A stretch of DNA of 64,000 nt from the NCBI GenBank assembly GCA_033063855.1, contig CP093830.1, forward strand, positions 18,104,854 to 18,168,853, given 5' to 3'. The DNA is from Smittia aterrima (Eukaryota > Arthropoda > Insecta > Diptera > Chironomidae). The translations under genes and the position numbers were made by a program. The notes beneath the pieces were generated by a model that saw only the letters and a program-made list of their open reading frames with translations, did not search any database and had not been told where the DNA came from. How positions within the stretch are numbered: the first letter of the stretch is position 1; each line of letters opens with the position of its first letter. Below, piece after piece: positions 1 through 13,149 of the stretch.

Positions 1-3000
1 GAGAGAATTTCAAAGTCAGTTAAAGAGTTTATTGAGCTTCGCGGAAAATGCGGAAAAGTAGTTTCCTTTGTAGCGTTGTCGTTGATCCCACCATCTGCTT
101 GCTCATTTCCCTCGGCTCTCGCTGACTTTGTTGTCGTTGTGCGAAAGACGATACCCGTGTCGAAAGACGATGGTTTTTGGGCCCTGTCGAGATATCGCTT
201 CGTCTGGAATCAAATTCACATGCTGCTCTCATATTACAACGCACCATGAATGCCAAAGAGAGAACCATAAAGTTTCACATCGCCGCATTTTTTCATTCAT
301 TATCATTCCTTGCTTTTGCTGCTCCACGTTCCTTTGCACTGCTTCATCAGACCATTCTTGTGATATGAAAGTCTACACACGAGAAGGAGAAGAGCAACAA
401 TGTTTGATTATGTAGAGAGATGGGTCTGGCAGGATTTTTTTTAAAGAAAACCTAAACTAGCGACGAGCTCGACGTTGATAAACTTTAAATGAAGCGTAGC
501 CTTTGTTTCTCAATCAGACTTAGACTTCTAATTTAAAATTAATTCACTCACGGTTGCTACGAACTTACCAGTTCATTAACATTTTCCATAATTTACTCAT
601 GGAGCGTTCGTTCGTTTGTGCACAGGCTTTGAACATGAAGCAGCGACACGACGAAGAGAAGAAAATATAAATAAATGAAACAAGGTCGCTGGCCTTCAAT
701 TGGGAAGAACAACAATGAAAAACAATAATAAGAACCGTCTGTATATGCTTTTCATCTGACGGTTTCCTCTTCTTACCGCAATCGAAGCTCCTCTCTCGCA
801 TGTGTTCTAAAAGCAAACAAAACGATTTTCCTCGCCGCGCGCGAATTTTCCGCGGTTGAACTCGACGCATTTTCGAATCTTCCGTCAGCGGAGCGTTTCT
901 CGGGTTCATTATTTGCTCCAGTTTTCTTCTTTTCGAATGTGATGTCGTTTTGAGCGAGAAAGTAAAGTCATCACTTGTATGCGCTGCAGTTCACGATAAT
1001 TTCTTATCGTTCTCTTTTCAAAAATATTTTCGACATGCGATCAGACGGTGATCGCAAATTATCTCCAAAGCCAAAAACGAATTTCGTGCAAATGCGTATC
1101 CGAGAAATCCTTGGAATCGTCAAATGAAAACATCAATCTCACATTGTTCAGCTGCGCCACAAAGACTTTGATTTTTTTTTGCGTCGCAAACTCACGAAAG
1201 GAGATTTTCAATTAAACGGATTTAATTTCTGAACCGAGACTTCGTTCTTTTAATTACCAAATTCGAATTGAGAAAAAGGTTTAAAACATTTTCATCAGTC
1301 AACGCCTTCATTCGTTTGCTCGTGTCGAAGCTTATTCGCTCACAAGCTCACTGTGACTTCCCGTTAGAATGAAAGTTTTTGTGTCTGTCCTTTATGGCAG
1401 CCACAACGTGACAGGGCAAAGGTCGATTGTGATTAGATATGTAATGAACGTGTAGATTGAAAATACAAATTATCATGCTTTGTGCTTCCAATCGTTCTCT
1501 TTCTCTTTACATTTCAAGGTAATTCCGCTTCCTCATCAATAGAATAAGACGATGGTGTTCGTTAAAAGAACTTTGTGTTGAGCACAATCTTTCACTTCAT
1601 ACAGAACGATAGCCTCGTACGATTCTCCTTTCCAAATAAACTCCAACTGCTGCTCACCATTTTGCTAGCAATGATTATTAAGTTTGTGTTTCGACATTCG
1701 CGCGTTCGCTTAAATTATGTATTGTAATGACTTATTGCTACAATGTTGCCAATGTATTTCAATGCCTTGAAGATTCTTTTTTTTTGCCTTCTCTCCTTTA
1801 GTGGAGTTTCGTTTTGAGGGCTTGTGCGCGAGCGAGTTCGCAGGTAATAATTGAAATTTATTCCGTTTGGAATTCCAATTTTCAAGATAATAAAGAACTT
1901 TATATCACTGACAGAAAGATCAGCTTTTCTAATGAACTCCGGCGACATTCGGTCGTCGTTAGGTTATCGTGATATCAATCATGAGGGGCGGTGAAGCTAA
2001 AGCCAAGCAAGCGCTTGAAGTGCTTCTCAGATTCGATGAAGCAAACGCCTTTATAGAAAAGTTTGAGTTGACACAAAGAGCCGCTCGACAATCAGATTGA
2101 AATCTATGACCTCCTTTGAAAGTTCTTACATCGCGGAAAATCAGACTTCATCTTCATACTCGGCTCATCGTCATCGCAAGGTGAAGAGCAAGCAAAACCT
2201 CTCGTGTGTAATTATCTCCGCACAAAGATCATCTCCGGTTTTTGTTCTGCCCCTCGCTTGATGATTTATAGTTTTTCTCGAGTCTCTTTCTTGAATATAT
2301 TCCCCTGCAAAGTCGAGGCCCGATCGCGATGATGATTTCCACTCTTTCTTTTCTCATTCTTTATGCTTTTTTTGTGTGCACATTTTCTCGGTATTTCGTC
2401 TTCTCCTGTGAGATTAGAAACGGAAATGGGAAGGCTTCGTAAATGACGAAACTTAATTGAATTTGAGTGATTGAATCTTCAAGAGGTTTCCTACTTCACG
2501 GCTCAAAAACTTTTAATTGATTTCAATATTCTTCTTGCCACGGGTCTACAGCAAGTCAGCGTTGGTATTGTCAGCTGGGGGGTTTCTCGTTTTCTTTCAA
2601 TACCGACCACCCTCCAGTAAAATAGGAAAAAACTTTTTTCTCTTGACAAGTTTTTTCGTTACCAATCCAGTTTTCAAAATATTCATGTTCTTGCACCTGA
2701 CTAAATAACAAGACGAATTTCATCAGAAAATTTACAACTCATCGTTTTTCTGCGCCACGAGTCAAGAATATGAGCGACGCAATTAACTGTTTTTGCTTTG
2801 TAATTGAATGCGCATCTCTTATCAGTTAACGAGAACACTCTTCGTCGTGTTGGCCTTCGAAGCAGCGAGACGAAACAATTCTAACGCGATGATGATCCCC
2901 TCAAGGTCACGTAACAAAACTGTTTAATCTCGACACGATCCGTCAATCTAAAAGAAAAAGAAACCTTCTAATGTTAGAGCTGAAGCGATGACTAAGACGG

Positions 3001-3423
3001 AAACGAATGAGACTTTTTTTTAAAGTTCTTCTGGAATGGAGTCGCTGAATATCTATCTACTCAAAGAATTAGCGAGTGATTCAGTGTGAATAACGTCTTA
3101 CGAAACAATGATTCAAGAGAACGAGACAGCTGGTTTCGAATGAATGTTTTTTCGTAGCTTCTGCTCGCTTACTCACATTAATAAATTAATGTTTTTCTTG
3201 TTTTCCCTTCCTTCCTTCTCATGTTTTCAATGTTTTGAGTGCTAAACTCTCTCTCCCTCTCGCTCGGATCAACTGCGTTTCCCCTTCGAAACAAAGAAAA
3301 CACCCAAAGTGTTGCTGAACGAGTCGAAAATTTTCACTTAGATCGTTCGATGGTATTTCATTAAGCGTTTGAAAGTCGTCTAGTGAAGAGCTCAACTCGA
3401 AAAGAAAAAAGATTTTAAACTTC
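1..3423. other. Non-coding AT-rich DNA, no gene recognised
   Basis: No reading frame here exceeds about 115 codons and none resembles a known family or shows a consistent exon pattern. Composition alternates between homopurine/homopyrimidine-rich stretches and TTCG/CGAA-rich stretches, as is usual for dipteran intergenic or intronic DNA. It lies upstream of the candidate 5' UTR exon at 3424-3799, so it may contain distal promoter or enhancer sequence of the A20/AN1 gene or of a gene off the left edge. I see nothing more specific. Confidence 0.5.
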
Positions 3424-3799
3424 TCAGTTCAGTGCCCAGGAAGAGGATCAGTAATTAAAATATTTGGTGAATAAGTCGATTAAGTCTCCTCTACAAATCC
3501 TGAGGCTTCGCGTGAATTCTATGAAGTGAAATCAATCGAGGAAGAGAAGAAAAGTGAAAAATCAATCCATTTCGGGTTGCCAGAAAGAGTTTCCTGGAAA
3601 AGAAAACAAAGAAAATTTAGTTTTCCCTGTGCTTTAAGTGAATTATCGAGAAAAGAAAAATTAATCATTTCGTGTCAAGGCGAAAGAGACCACGAGAGAG
3701 AGAAAGAAATAAAATCGTAATCTCTACCTGCCCCAATTTAGAAAATTCAGAGAGGAAGTAAAAGGATTACACTGTTCTACGTCTTAATCGAATGTTCAA
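3424..3799 (+). other. Candidate 5' UTR first exon (remote, upstream of A20/AN1 gene)
   Basis: The segment begins at an insect initiator-like sequence (ttcTCAGTTCAGTG near 3424). It has the A-rich texture with repeated GTGAAA/AAGTGAA words typical of dipteran 5' UTRs, and it ends at an excellent splice donor, CAA|GTGAGTAC, with the GT at 3800-3801. The matching acceptor could be CTCTTTGCAG ending at 11774, just upstream of the A20/AN1 start codon, giving an intron of about 8 kb. The linkage is inferred from splice-signal quality and orientation only. A 64-codon frame inside (3526-3720) has no recognisable similarity. Confidence 0.35.
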
Positions 3800-6700
3800 G
3801 TGAGTACACGGAAGAAAGAAAATTATGTGTCCCCCCATCTCCTTTCAAAGTATTGACGTCGTTAAGCTAGTTCTTTGTTCGATGGTGCTAAAGAGACATA
3901 GTGCGACGCAAAAACATCTTATAAGAAGAAAATATTTGCTTTGATACGTGTATGAAAAAACAAACAACAAAAAAAAGTTTCTCATTTGATGTCGAAGACG
4001 ATTCAAGTCCTGTCCCGATCGTGAGTTTACTCGCGAAGAGGAAAATAAACATTTCGTTTAGCCATTCGACGACGACGACAAAATTAGTTGAACGAATGTT
4101 AAAAGATTATAAATTTAAACTGAAAAGCGTTTTATAATAGAAGGAAGAGCGAAGAGGGAGCGAAAGAAAATGGCTCGAGCTGCTTGGCTGATGGCAACAC
4201 TTTTACAGTTACTGCTGTCGTCATTCGAATAAAGTGCGCGACTCTTAAAGGCAAAGCACATATTAATAATCGTTGATCTGATAAAAATGCAATGAATAGA
4301 AAATTTACTCGACGAAAATATTCAATTGTGGGACGAGCGACTCTTGGCTGCTCGAAAAAGTCACAGAAACTTCCAAGTTCCCCTCAAACCAACACATAAG
4401 ACGCTCCCCAAATATGTTTGAGCGCAGAACGAAGAAGAAACAAACTAAATTTATTCGATCTTTGTGAGATCAGCGCCAGAGCCAAACAACAAGAGGCAGA
4501 ACTGAAATTAATGATTTCAAAATTTTACGTTCATTTGAAAGCGATCGCGTCTTCTCAGGCGCACCATGAAGTGGCCCCCATAAATAATTAATCAAGTTCT
4601 CTGTTCCTCTTCCAAACTACATATGAGTGAATCTGGCTGCTTCGTGTTAGAAAACATTAAAAAAACTTTTCAAGTCACTGAAACATTACAGCAGACGATT
4701 GACTTCGTGTGAGCTTGTGTGAGTTTCAAATATTTTCTCCGTCGAGTTGGTTACGTCGATTGTTGCGTCAAACAATGGAAACTTAAGTTGCTGACTGCAA
4801 TTTTCTTTATTCTCCAGATCCGAGTATACTTTCAGTTATTTAAGCCGATGTGCCAATTGTGAAGCCGATTAGCGTTGATATTACGAATCATTTTCTCTTC
4901 GCAATTTCCTCGCACTCGAGTCAGTATTGACCGAAGCCATTCGCTCGAAACGATGATCGCAATTCGATTTGAAAATGAGAAGAGAGAGAAGAATTATCAT
5001 CACAGAAAAGTATTTGCGATTGAATGGTTTTCTGTTATTTGTTGTTGTTGCAAGCGACTGGGTGTTTTTCGCCTCTATCATGTGATTATGAAGTGAGCGC
5101 ACAGCGACGTTGCCAATTCTTATCCGTCAATTAACATCGATGTTGCCTGTTTTCCTCTTGTCACTTTATTCAAGCAACCAGTTCAGACTGGAAGCTATCA
5201 AACCGGACCGCGAGAATTGCGTAGTTCAATCGCTCGGGACTCTGACAGCTATTTGCTGACGTTGAATTCCTTATGAATCGCGTTTAGCGATTATCTCTGC
5301 TACTGCTTTGCTTTATTGCTGACGTGAGTGAATTTTCCTCTAGCAACGAATTCTGTTTACGGTTAAACTTGTGAGAAGCAAATAATTAAAGTTGATCCAT
5401 CAAACACAGCAACGATTCGTGAAAAACGAATTTTCTTTTGCTTCTCGTCTAAAACGAGGATTTCAGGTCAAGGGCGGAATCATTGCGATTGACACGAATT
5501 GCTAATCGAAACGAAGAGAGAAAAAAATGGAAACTGCAATCAATTAACTCTACTTGAAGGGTTTAAGATTGACGATTAGTTTAAACGAAAATATTTTATT
5601 GTACAATCCCTGACTACAGTTTTTCATCCTCAAACTTTTGAACTTAACTTAATTTTTCAACGACTCATCGTTAATGCATCGATCACCTTCGACAAAGTGT
5701 GAGTTCAACCTCTTTTAACCTTTTCCCATTCGACGTTCGCCATCGGAATTGAAAATATACCGCGAAATTAAAATATATTTTAGTAAAAGCTTTTTCGTGT
5801 GTTGCTATTAGTGACCTGGATTTGTTGTTTGTCTTATGAATTTTTGATGAGAGTTGTGTTTTTGTTTCTCGCATTTCGAGACGCTCCGCTCCGATTTCTC
5901 AGGCCTTCGCGTGTGTTATCTTATCGTAACGAAAACGAGAGCTTGTCGTATGTCCAATGACGCAGCGGTTGAAGCCCCGATTGATTAATATTTCTGCGCT
6001 CTTATCAATACGAATTTGTCACCGAAAACTTCTCGAACTTCCTGCGCATTTCGAGTGCTCGATTCACTGCGACAATTTACTTAGTCGTGACCCTCACAAT
6101 AATTTTTATTTTATTTTGTGGCGTAATTTTTAGTTGAGTGAACTCATTCGTATGTGAATTTTAATAAAGTCGAATGGGAAATGAGAATGAACGAGTAATT
6201 GCGAGTCGGACAGGTGATGGACACTGCACTGCACCTGGGCGAGTGAAAGGCGAGAGATTCGCGAGGAGCTTGAACTTATTTCGGCTTTCCCAACGTAATC
6301 TCAATCAGCAGGCAAACAAGACAGTCAAGTTTGTTTGCAACGATCTCTGTATACTGACCGCCTACGTCAAATCATTTGTTATTTTCACCCGTTTCGCTTT
6401 TCCTGGTTGTGCCTGCCTTTTCTTTCTTGGCTTGAAACTGTTTTGAAATGTTTGTCTTGAAAGAAAAAGAAATATTTGTTGAAATAACCGAGGAAAACCA
6501 GTTTTTCTTTTGAATCGAACGAGCTGAGTTGCCTGATGTAAAACGGATAAGTCAGGGAAGTTCGTGCAATTTAATTCAAGGCAAAGTTTTATAGGAAATT
6601 GTGAAGAAATTCTCGAATTGCATGATGTGAAGTCGTCGGAAAATGTTGCACGATTCACTGAGAACTCTTCCCACTCTCGATAAAGTTTCGAATCGGACTC

Positions 6701-9700
6701 GTGTGTGCTGGGCGAGACCTCGAGGGAAATTACGAAATTTTCTTTTCATTGCAATTCATTCTCATCGATTTCTTTAATTTTTCCTTCCCCGCTTGCAATT
6801 CTGAGTTCTCGTAAAAGACTGTTGAGCAATTTATTTCTAAATTATTATGGCTAACAACATTGTGCGGTGGATTAATCGGAAGGTTTTGTCATTGAGAAAT
6901 TGTTCGTGTCTCGAAGTAGACAGGACGAAAGTTTCTTATTCCTTCCGCTTGGTTTCATTCTTAACCCAAATCAAATTTCCATCTTAATAGCATCTTGAGT
7001 TTCTTCTTTGGTTTCTCTGATCACGAAGAGTTCCTCTGTTTCTCGCCTGTAACGTTACATTCATTTCAATTGACCCAAATAAGCTCGACGTCATTCAGCA
7101 CTGCGCTCGATTTTCTTCTCTACGATTTTCATTTCCCTTAGATACGGGAAATAAAAAGAAATGTCTGCTTGCTGCTCGTTTATGAAAGTGACATGTGACG
7201 AGAATTTCTTTTCATCCTTTTGGCTGAGGCAATGTCGTTTAGAGAGCAAGCAAATCATGTTAGAGTGACTTTGATAAAACAAAAGGCGAAAGTTTGCGAA
7301 CATAATTGCTCACCAGCACGTCCTCTACGCAGAATGGATGATGATAGTGGTGATTCGGGGATTTTGTTCGATTGTTAAATCATTCAATGTTAGTCGACTC
7401 ACCTTTCTTCATTGTCCCTTTGTCTCGTTTCATGTGAGCACCTTTTCGATTTTCCTCTTTTGGCTGCTGTAGAAGGTGCAAGCAAAAGAAAGACGATGAA
7501 TTCCGAAGACAGATGCGAACAATCTTCTCTTTCTATGCTGCTCTGGCAGCAGACGAATCGAGAAAAATGGAATAAAAATTCTCTTCAATCTCTATCATCG
7601 ATTGCACAAGGCTTCAAGCTTAGATTTAGATCGTAAATTTCAATCTTGAATAGGAGAATAGAAGCTGCTTGCTTTTGGTGGGGGAGGAAAAGATATTTAT
7701 GAAAATTTAATTTACTTTGAGAAAGGGAAGGCCTTGCCACTCGTTTCGATACGAAACACTCGTAGCTGAAATTCTGCTATTCAATGGCACTGAGATGTGA
7801 TGAAAAGCTTTAGAAAAATGTTCCTTCTTACCTCCTCGACATGAGAAATTGTCTTCAAATTCAATTTGTGCTGAGGATTGTGCGCAGATTTTTCCAAACT
7901 CCTTATCAGCGGCTGCTCTTGAGCGTACGTTTCGCAAACAATTAATCTCATTTGTTTCGAAATGTTCGTATAGATTGAAGAAGAAACTTTAGAAAACAGA
8001 CGCGCGATATAAACGACCTTACCCGAAGGAGGAGGGAAAGTAAAGGGCAATAAACTTGTACATGCAATTCATCTTCTTGAAAGTAAGCGAAGCTCACACC
8101 TGACTACACATCATAAAAAAGCTTCCTTGTCATACTCTTTCCAACCTGCCACGCTGGACAATCTTTTCTGAAGCTTTAATTAATCTAAGATCTCATCAAT
8201 CATTCTCTTACTGAATGGCGAAGTAAAGTAAAGTAATCTTGTGACTTAAAATGTCCTCAGGCCAACCTTCCTCCTTCTTAAAGCAGTATGGCACGCAACA
8301 TAGAATGATGGTCATAAATTAAGCCACCGCCAGCACTTTTATTGTGCATGCTAATGAACACGAAAGCACCATGCTGGATTGCACAATTTAGTTTTATCGC
8401 TAGACATTCAATACATTTGCTCGCATTTGAGCGACGTTGATATTTTATCCATGAAACTTGAGGCGTAGGGTAGGCCGGATGACGCGTGTGTGTGTGTTTG
8501 TCTGTATGTTTGATCTGATGCTTGCTGACGGGAGTGAGAGAAAAGGGAATCGGTTGAGCGCATTAGAATGGAAAAGGGAGAAGTGAATGCGTAAGAAGAA
8601 CGAACGTAAAAAGAGGTCATTCAACCATCCTATTTTATGGCACTAACAAAATTTCCCTCTCCCGCATCACGTCGACGACTCTTCGACACGACGAAAAAGA
8701 AAATTAAAATCTGTTCCGTTCCATTCGATGCTCGATGCGCAAATATAAATTTCCTTACGACTGGCTAAAAAAAGAAAGAAAAGTCTCAGAAGCACAATGG
8801 ATGGAAATCAACTGTAGAAAGAGAGAGAATGTCTAATCTGAAAGTCACAACAAGCCGTTTACAAGCGATGAAAAGAAAATAACGCTGAAAAAGTTCTTAA
8901 AGACTTTTTTATTTATTTTCATCTCTTAAAGCTTCTTCTGTTTCTTCTTCGTCTCCTCTGACTTTGTCTGCACAAAAAATTCACGTTCCTCCAACGTAGA
9001 TCTCTTCTCTTATTCAAGAAAAATCACCAGGGATTTGCTTTTCTGCTGTTGTTCGCTTCTGCGAAGAGAACCTTTTCAATCTCTCTCAGTCCAGCGTTTT
9101 GTGATTCTTCGCATGTAAAACCTGCCGAGTAATTTTGGTTGATGAGACCGAACGGTTGGAAACATCATACATGATGTGGAAAAAAATATTTGATGACGGG
9201 CTTTGAAATGAGATTTGCTTTTTGCGCAGAGAATTTGATCGAGGAGCATTCATCGGTTGCGTGACGACTATTTTCGAGGCTGCAGAGCTCCAATTACAGC
9301 GTAATAATGATGAGTTACAGATTTCAATATCCGCGTGAATCATTTTTTTTTCTTCTCTTGAACGAAGCAGTTCAGTAGAATATTCGAGATGATCTCTCAA
9401 TTTTTGGCTTCAAAGAATCCCAAGAATTCACTTGGCTTCTCGGACGACAGTAATTGTGTTTGAGGGAGGACGAAGGGTGGTCGAAAATGAATGTTTGCAT
9501 GAAGCTTTTCATGAAGGAGCGATGATGATAATAAAATTTAATCATCTCGGCCTGTGTTGACCGAATAGGCATAGGGCGATGAAAATGGAAACGTTAGCTC
9601 TGCTCGTTTATGTGGGTCCCTTTTCTACTGGCAACATACACGCATTTGTATCCTGTTTCCCATCATTCTCAGTGAACCAACTCTGACTTGATTTGATGGG

Positions 9701-11774
9701 ACTTGATTGAAACAGATTTGCATAAAGTAAAGAGAAGTTTCCAACCGAAATACAATCACGCATGAAGCTGATTAAATTATCAACTAGAATATTGAGATTT
9801 CCTTAATTTTTATGAGAGCGGAGGGTGCGAATAATTAACATCGACAGATAATTGGATTAAGATCCTTTTGATGTCTTACGAAAATGGTTGCCGACGCTTC
9901 TTGAATGCAAAATTTGGCAACGCTGGCGAAGCGAGAAGATTTATAGAACCCATAATCTTTTCAATAGCCGAAAGCGAACCGGATGGGATAGAAAAAGCTT
10001 TGCATTTCGAATGAATCCAATTAAAATCACATCACGTTGTACGAACATAATGTGCTTTACACATTGTGCAATCTAAATGCACTTGGAAAGTACTTCGCGA
10101 GCCGATTGTTTGTTGGATTGCGCAAGCTAGCTGTGGAAGAATTGAAGTTCTCTCGCTCTATTGTTAAATGCTGTTCATCTCGTGATCTCTTTCAGCATTT
10201 AAAGTCATCGCCTGATTGCCTAAATTCTTTGCGACTTTAATGAGCTTAACAGACAGATCTCAGCTGGGAATTGATAAGCAACGGCGTGGAATTTCCCGAA
10301 ACTCTACGTTCTCGTCAACAACTTTTACGACATTATCATAAATGTTCTTTTTTTTATTCGCTCGTGGCTGTTTTCAGTATCTCGATAAATCCAGAACTTT
10401 GTTTTCTGCGAATTTCTCATGGCGACGAGTAAAACGAAGCATCGCTCAAATAAGAATCGTCATCACGAGTTTGTGTGGCTCGTGTACGACTACTTAGAAT
10501 GATTGAACGTATCACACGAAAAATATTTCGCAGCATATGTTTGGCCACCATCACTCAGAGTTGCATCTGTGTCGGTGAAATTCCGTAATGGGAATTTTTG
10601 TTTTCTCAGCCTCTTTCACTTTCTAATCCACAAAAGTGGAACTTCATCTCTTCTTTTTATTCGCGGTCGTTACGTATTCATTCGCATCTGATAAAGCGGA
10701 TAAAGCAATGACGTCATCCGACGTCACTTTGATTTCGGAGAAAATAAAATTTGTAATAGTTGATGACGTCATGTGTTATTCCGTTGATCAATGACGGAGA
10801 TAAGAAATGTATTCAAGTCAACAGCTCAATGTCGCTTTCGCTTGAGAAACAAACATTCGAGACGAATGAAGAAGATTCTGCGTCTTTTCTCAGAAAATCG
10901 AGAGCAGACAATTTTCCGATGAAAAAAGAAAATGTTTCGCGTCGCTGTGAAAACATTGTCTGATGAAATTTAAAATTTATTCGCCATAAGCTGATTTTAT
11001 AATGAAATTCGTTCTAATGTAAATTAGACGGAAGCTTTTGTCCCGTCTGTCCACTCAATGCCAAATCCACTGTAACTGAACGTAATGAAAACGTCAGATA
11101 GTCACATTAAAATAATCTACGCAGATATCAAAAGCCTCGAGTGAGATTTCTCAAGGCGATCGCGCACACAATTTGAAATATTTTTTCTTTATTATTGTTT
11201 CCACTTCATGTCTTCTCTTCGTTCCTTCATTTGTGGTTGTTGCTCAGCGAGCTTGTGTTGACGTATCGTCTAATACCGATTCGCTGATGTTTTTCGAACT
11301 CACGAAGAAAATGGAATCTAACTGTTGTTCTCTGCGGATGCTTCAGCTCATTGCTGAATGGCAAATGTTTTGCGCAATGCTCAATGAAAGAGACAGTGAG
11401 TATGACTGTTTTAAACATTGTTTTCCTTATGATGAATCGAATTGAATTTCGCTTGCGTTTATTCGTCGTAAATTCAAAGATTTCTTATGAAAGAATCTGA
11501 AAAACTTGTTGCGATGAAAGAAAGAAAAATATCGAATGGACGCAGATTGCGAAATTCCCACAAAACCAAAATCTTTAGCTGCGGCTACTCAACCCCTTTT
11601 CTTGAAAATTCATTAATTTGTCTCAAGACATACAATTAAGGAATTCTGTCGAGTGCTCTCAACAGCAGGAGGCCGTCGACTTAACTCTTCGAAGGGGTTC
11701 AACAATCTTTTCGAACAATTTTTTTGGTGGGAAATAAATTTTCTAATGTTTTATTTCTTCTTTTCTCTTTGCAG
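3800..11774. other. Putative long first intron / regulatory region, no protein gene
   Basis: Almost 8 kb without a credible coding exon on either strand; all open frames are under about 105 codons and unlike known proteins. It contains a clustered set of CRE palindromes (10709-10771) and a short GT-rich microsatellite near 8488-8505. If the donor at 3800 and acceptor ending at 11774 are paired, this is the first intron of the A20/AN1 gene. Alternatively it is plain intergenic DNA and the gene starts close to 11.7 kb. Confidence 0.4.
10709..10771. promoter_or_regulatory. Cluster of CRE/ATF-type sites
   Basis: Two perfect TGACGTCA palindromes (10709-10716 and 10764-10771) flank a GACGTCA near-match (10720-10726), all within 63 bp. 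TGACGTCA is the established cAMP-response/ATF-CREB bZIP binding site. It lies about 1.3 kb upstream of the A20/AN1 start codon, in non-coding DNA. That it controls that gene is inference. Confidence 0.5.
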
Positions 11775-12072
11775 ATTCGTTATCAGCTGTTACACTCAAC
11801 AAATCTGCTGACGTTTGTGAAAGCGCATAGCAGTGAAAAGTGAAAAGATAATGAACTTTTAGTGTAAACGAAAGAAAGAGAAAAAAAAGATAACTACGTT
11901 GTGTTTTTTTAAAAGAATAAGTCGGGAAATTTTCTTTTTGTTTAAGTTTATTTGAGAGAAAGGACAAGAAAACAATTTTTTTGGTGTTTGAAAAATATCA
12001 AAGCACAAGTGCAAGATTAGAAGATTTTTCCAGTTCAATCAAAGCGTAAAAATTTATCGTCAAACAACAGAA
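11775..12072 (+). other. 5' UTR segment directly before the A20/AN1 start codon
   Basis: It follows a strong pyrimidine-rich acceptor (TTCTCTTTGCAG, ending 11774) and runs without another good splice site to the ATG at 12073, whose context is CAGAAATGG. The sequence is A-rich with GTGAAAAG-type words like other insect leaders. This supports at least one upstream non-coding exon. Confidence 0.45.
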
Positions 12073-13149
12073 ATGGAACGCGAATCCAATCCTATGCAAC
12101 CAATGTGCAGATCAGGCTGCGGTTTTTACGGAAACCCTGCCCAAGACGGCTTATGTTCAGTTTGCTTTAAGGTGAGTTGATCTAGACCGTGAGTCATCAA
12201 AGAGTTCACTGACGCATTTCTTTTCTTTTGTAGGATGCACTGAGAAAAAAGCAAACACCGCCAGTTAGCAGCACACCCGTTTCGGCCTCCAGTCCTGTCA
12301 ACAGCTCGACACAAACCATCAATCCTAGCACTGCCGTGTCAGTTTCGCTGAGTAATCAATCCACACCAACACACGTCGATCATAACACAGCTCAACCAAC
12401 GGTGCTACTCCACAATAATCTTGATAAAGAAGTAAGTTCTGCAAAGAAAAACTGTTAACTCTCTAAGTGACCTTTGTCAATCAAATTTAATCTTTTGAAA
12501 CACTCAACTCTCTTTTAACATCAAACGATCATTTCTAAATTAATTGTTCCCATCATGTCGATGAAGGCAAACACAAATGGAGAATCAATAGAATCTCAAG
12601 ACGACAAACAACGAGTTTCTGATAATAACGGCAAAAAACGTTCTTCGAACGACTCAGATAAATCGAACAAGAAACGAACTTCAAATGAAGTTAAGAGGAA
12701 TTCAAATGACTCAAAAGTCGTACGTCAAAAACAGTTGACAAAGGTCACGAGAGATAAAAGAATTGATCAAAGAAAAACATTTGAGAGTTTGTACTAACAT
12801 TTAAAATCTTTTTTAGAAATCGCTTCCTGACGATATTGCTGGTCCAAGCAATCAAGATGATGACGACAAGGACGGTGACAAAGATGCCAAAAAGAAGAAA
12901 AATCGTTGCGTCACCTGCCGTAAGAAGGTTGGCCTGACAGGTAAGACTTCTAGCATAAACTTATTATCTTCAAATTCTTAATATTTAAATTTTCTTTTAG
13001 GATTTGAATGTCGATGTGGCGGTCTCTACTGTGCAATTCATCGATACAGCGACAAACATGAATGCTCGTTCGACTACAGAGAGCATGGAGCTGCTGAGAT
13101 CCGACGAAATAATCCCGTCGTCGTTGGCGAGAAGATTCAGAAAATTTGA
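12073..13149 (+). CDS. A20/AN1 zinc-finger stress-associated protein (ZFAND5/6-like), 4 coding exons
   Basis: Exons 12073-12171, 12234-12431, 12817-12940 and 13001-13149 join in frame to a 189-residue protein with GT-AG junctions throughout. Residues about 12-31 form an A20 finger (C12, C16, C28, C31 in a CxxxC...CxxC arrangement), which binds ubiquitin in this family. The middle is Ser/Thr/Pro-rich linker. A DDDDKDGDKDAKKKK stretch precedes the C-terminal AN1 finger from C130 (CVTC, FECRCGGLYC, HRYSDKHECSFDY). The order A20-linker-AN1 and the length are those of animal ZFAND5/6, cytoplasmic ubiquitin-binding proteins linked to stress response and protein turnover. Which of the two vertebrate paralogues is closer cannot be told. 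It stands alone, in unduplicated sequence to the left of the repeat-rich region, and may have a remote 5' exon at 3.4-3.8 kb and a cassette exon in intron 2. Confidence 0.93.
12567..12719 (+). other. Candidate in-frame cassette exon in intron 2 of the A20/AN1 gene
   Basis: Intron 2 (12432-12816) contains an open frame from 12555 to 12797. The part between the AG ending at 12566 and the GTACGT donor at 12720 is 153 nt, phase 0 at both ends, so it would add 51 Lys/Ser/Asn/Asp-rich residues without shifting the frame. It would extend the charged linker before the AN1 finger. The donor is good but the acceptor lacks a clear pyrimidine tract, so the exon may be rare or not real. Confidence 0.3.

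Noticed and set aside
565..909. 114-codon frame on the minus strand
   Set aside because: No recognisable domain, low-complexity basic start, and no splice or leader context.
3526..3720. 64-codon frame in the candidate 5' UTR exon
   Set aside because: Composition is that of an A-rich leader with few T; no similarity and no ATG context. Treated as UTR.
8488..8505. GT microsatellite as a regulatory feature
   Set aside because: A short simple repeat with no further support.
11173..11445. Frame with a signal-peptide-like start and several cysteines (possible secreted peptide)
   Set aside because: It has no ATG at its beginning (it starts with TTG), no homologue that I recognise and no nearby splice or promoter signals. 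Hydrophobic T-rich starts are common in such AT-rich DNA.
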